Made by a program: the position numbers and the translations under genes. 64,000 nucleotides of DNA from JAGQZY01 sp964588335. Lineage in GTDB: Bacteria > Bdellovibrionota > Bdellovibrionia > Bdellovibrionales > JAGQZY01. This document shows, one piece after another, positions 62,421 through 64,000 of this stretch. Within the stretch, counting starts at the first letter, position 1. Each line of letters starts with the position of its first letter. The notes below the pieces were generated by a model. The model was not told the origin of the DNA, did not search any database, and saw nothing but the letters and a program-made list of their open reading frames with translations. Where the stretch lies: positions 1 through 64,000 of the forward strand of contig CAZPOV010000020.1 in NCBI GenBank assembly GCA_964588335.1. The letters run 5' to 3'.

Positions 62421-63722
62421 TCAGTGGTTAGTTTTTTTTAAGGTTGTGATCAGGTTTTCAGCGAAAGTCTTTAAGGCTGACCCTGGCCCATCAACATCAT
62501 TGGTCAATCTTGTATCGTTTAAACTTGGCTTGATGATTTTAATTAAAGTCTCTTTAGCATCAGATGAATAACGATTCCATAAAGCCTCTTGTTGTATGTG
62601 CGTGAATATAGCTCTTACCTCTGAAGCATCCGTTTTTCTGAAGAAATCAATCATTTCTGAGTTTGGCTCAGGCATTTTCATCTCAATTAAATATTCATAG
62701 AAGAACCAACGGTGTTGAGCCTTATAACTGAGAGCGTTCTCTGATTTATATATTTTTCTAACTTCTCTTGAAAAATCAAAGTTGAAGATTCGTAAAGCTC
62801 TTAAATATGAACCGACCCAACGATATTCTGAAACGTCATCAACTGTAAGTCTCAAAGCTTCCTCAACAATTGATAAAGTGTTTGGATTTTGCTGGACAGA
62901 CGAATGATACTTGAGCAACAGAGTCAAATAAATATTTTTAACATTATCAGATACTTTTTTCTGGTTTATATATTGATCTGAAAGGTGCCCGATGACAGCA
63001 TTGATACATTCTATTCCGAGATTTTTGGCTAATACTCCATCCAATTTTAGGCCCATTGAACTGCCAATCTCAACAGGATCCATTTTCTTTGCTAAAAGCT
63101 CGGGGCAATGAGCCTGAATATCCAGTAAGAAATCTTTTGAATTTTTCGTCTTGGCATTTTTGACTCGGAGATTTCTATTCGATCCTTGACTTGTGCATTC
63201 CTTCAACACAGATTCATATTCGGCAAAAACACTTCTAAGAGAACCGATACTTTCAGGTATCGGAAGGTTCAGTATGGCATAAGAGGCTCTGGCGTAGAAA
63301 TTCTCAATATTTGAATTTGTGATAGCTCCACCTTTTAGAACAGTAGTTAACTTGTTGAGACCATCTTTTTTACCTAAAAGCGCCAGCGTAGCCGCTGCCT
63401 CAACTATCACAAGAGGATCTTCATCATTAAGAAGTTTTTTCAGGAACGGAACACCCTGCATCGGATCATCTAACTCCAGGACCAAGCCTGCTAACCCATG
63501 CTTTGCACCTTTTGTACTTTCACTAATCAATAGTAAGTTGTCGAGAGTTTTTTCATCAGAAAAAAGGTTGTTTGCTTTTAAAGTGTCTCGATAGTTCAGT
63601 TTTTCAGCCAGAAGCTCCCTTAACTGGCGGCATTTCACTTCGTTCACTTGACGCTCCAATTGAGAGTTACCTAAACTGAAAAACAAACTACTTAAAAAAA
63701 ATAAATTTAGAACTTCCCTCAC
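62421..63722 (-). CDS. Exported HEAT-repeat-like protein
   Basis: About 433 residues from a GTG at 63722; a TTG at 63740 would add six residues. The N-terminus is hydrophobic (VLNLFFLSSLFFSLGNS), a likely signal peptide. Helical repeat text follows (LNDEDPLVIVEAAATLALLG), the pattern of HEAT/PBS-lyase repeats, at about residues 95-150. The rest is helical without a clear family. No SD was seen. AT-rich compared with its neighbours. Confidence 0.6.
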   Translation of the reverse strand: MREVLNLFFLSSLFFSLGNSQLERQVNEVKCRQLRELLAEKLNYRDTLKANNLFSDEKTLDNLLLISESTKGAKHGLAGLVLELDDPMQGVPFLKKLLNDEDPLVIVEAAATLALLGKKDGLNKLTTVLKGGAITNSNIENFYARASYAILNLPIPESIGSLRSVFAEYESVLKECTSQGSNRNLRVKNAKTKNSKDFLLDIQAHCPELLAKKMDPVEIGSSMGLKLDGVLAKNLGIECINAVIGHLSDQYINQKKVSDNVKNIYLTLLLKYHSSVQQNPNTLSIVEEALRLTVDDVSEYRWVGSYLRALRIFNFDFSREVRKIYKSENALSYKAQHRWFFYEYLIEMKMPEPNSEMIDFFRKTDASEVRAIFTHIQQEALWNRYSSDAKETLIKIIKPSLNDTRLTNDVDGPGSALKTFAENLITTLKKTNH

Positions 63723-63933
63723 ATTTTTATATAGACACAATATATTTAATTAGTCACCAGACCAAAAGCCCAGGTAGACGTCTAAATCTCAAAAAAGATG
63801 GGAACCCAAGAACATAAACCAAATTTTTCTTTACCCCTAACGAGTTTACATCTAAATTAATAAGAAACGAAAGGATAACTGCTACAGGTTAAATTAACTC
63901 AATCAACCGTGAAATTTCAAGCAGTCTAAGAAA

Positions 63934-64000
63934 ATGAAGAATATCGATTCCACATTAACTTCCAAACGTTCTATTATCATAGCCTTTTTAATTGTTTCTG
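63934..64000 (+). CDS. Start of a membrane or exported protein (runs off window)
   Basis: An ATG at 63934 opens a frame to the window end (MKNIDSTLTSKRSIIIAFLI). The hydrophobic stretch after a basic start suggests an N-terminal TM or signal. Only 22 codons are visible, so the call is weak. Confidence 0.4.
   Translation, partial: MKNIDSTLTSKRSIIIAFLIVS

Noticed and set aside
1..64000. CRISPR arrays, tRNA/rRNA genes, insertion sequences, phage genes
   Set aside because: None were seen on reading; no spaced direct repeats, TPsiC-like arms in a cloverleaf context, or transposase motifs.

Overview
The window looks like a chromosomal stretch of a free-living or predatory Gram-negative bacterium of the Bdellovibrionota/Bdellovibrionales type. 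This is inferred from content, not from a marker gene: many signal-peptide and lipoprotein genes, beta-barrel proteins, a MoxR/DUF58 cluster, a Ser/Thr kinase with a membrane anchor, RsbU-like regulation and TTG/GTG starts. No rRNA, tRNA, integrase, insertion sequence, phage gene or CRISPR array was seen. Genes are tightly packed and several convergent pairs overlap at their 3' ends.

Layout. 1-4.3 kb: end of a TolC-like gene, then polyphosphate metabolism (ppx facing a membrane protein/ferredoxin/ppk1 operon). 4.5-9.6 kb: a glycosyltransferase with an unknown membrane protein, an alpha/beta hydrolase, and small exported proteins. 9.6-13.5 kb: nnr (NAD(P)HX repair), fadD-type acyl-CoA ligase and a FetB-like permease. 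13.6-18.7 kb: a three-gene partner-switching operon (sensor SpoIIE/RsbU phosphatase, HATPase anti-factor, zinc-ribbon STAS protein), divergent from a FecR-domain protein. 18.8-25.7 kb: a sodium:solute symporter with a small partner, then MoxR/DUF58/DUF4129-like genes. 26-30 kb: an L,D-transpeptidase lipoprotein and two more lipoproteins, one with a von Willebrand A domain. 30-35.6 kb: metallopeptidase plus ATP-grasp pair, BCCT transporter, MscS channel and pyrophosphatase. 35.7-45.4 kb: SDR epimerase, c-type cytochrome lipoprotein, TPR/winged-helix regulator, beta-helix lipoprotein, LAS-type peptidase, a frameshifted small gene, a BtuF-like binding protein and a secreted HExxH protein. 45.6-51.6 kb: Ser/Thr kinase, OprP-like porin, an IGF-repeat exported protein and a MORN-type membrane protein. 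51.7-54.7 kb: a second partner-switching cluster (two zinc-ribbon STAS proteins, an MBL-fold hydrolase, an HATPase). 55-56.8 kb: a MerR-controlled arsenic operon. 57.8-61 kb: proBAC. 61.2-64 kb: a pseudopilin, a HEAT-like protein and a partial gene.

The most unusual content is the pair of partner-switching loci. Three paralogous proteins of about 165 residues combine a STAS-like phospho-acceptor loop (N-S-x-G-I) with two Cys pairs that look like a zinc site. Two paralogous HATPase proteins accompany them, but only one locus has a phosphatase. The second unusual item is a structured palindromic element present twice (about 35.63-35.77 kb and 41.84-41.98 kb), each time between convergent genes. 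Its core is conserved while its 27-bp arms differ but still pair perfectly, which is covariation.
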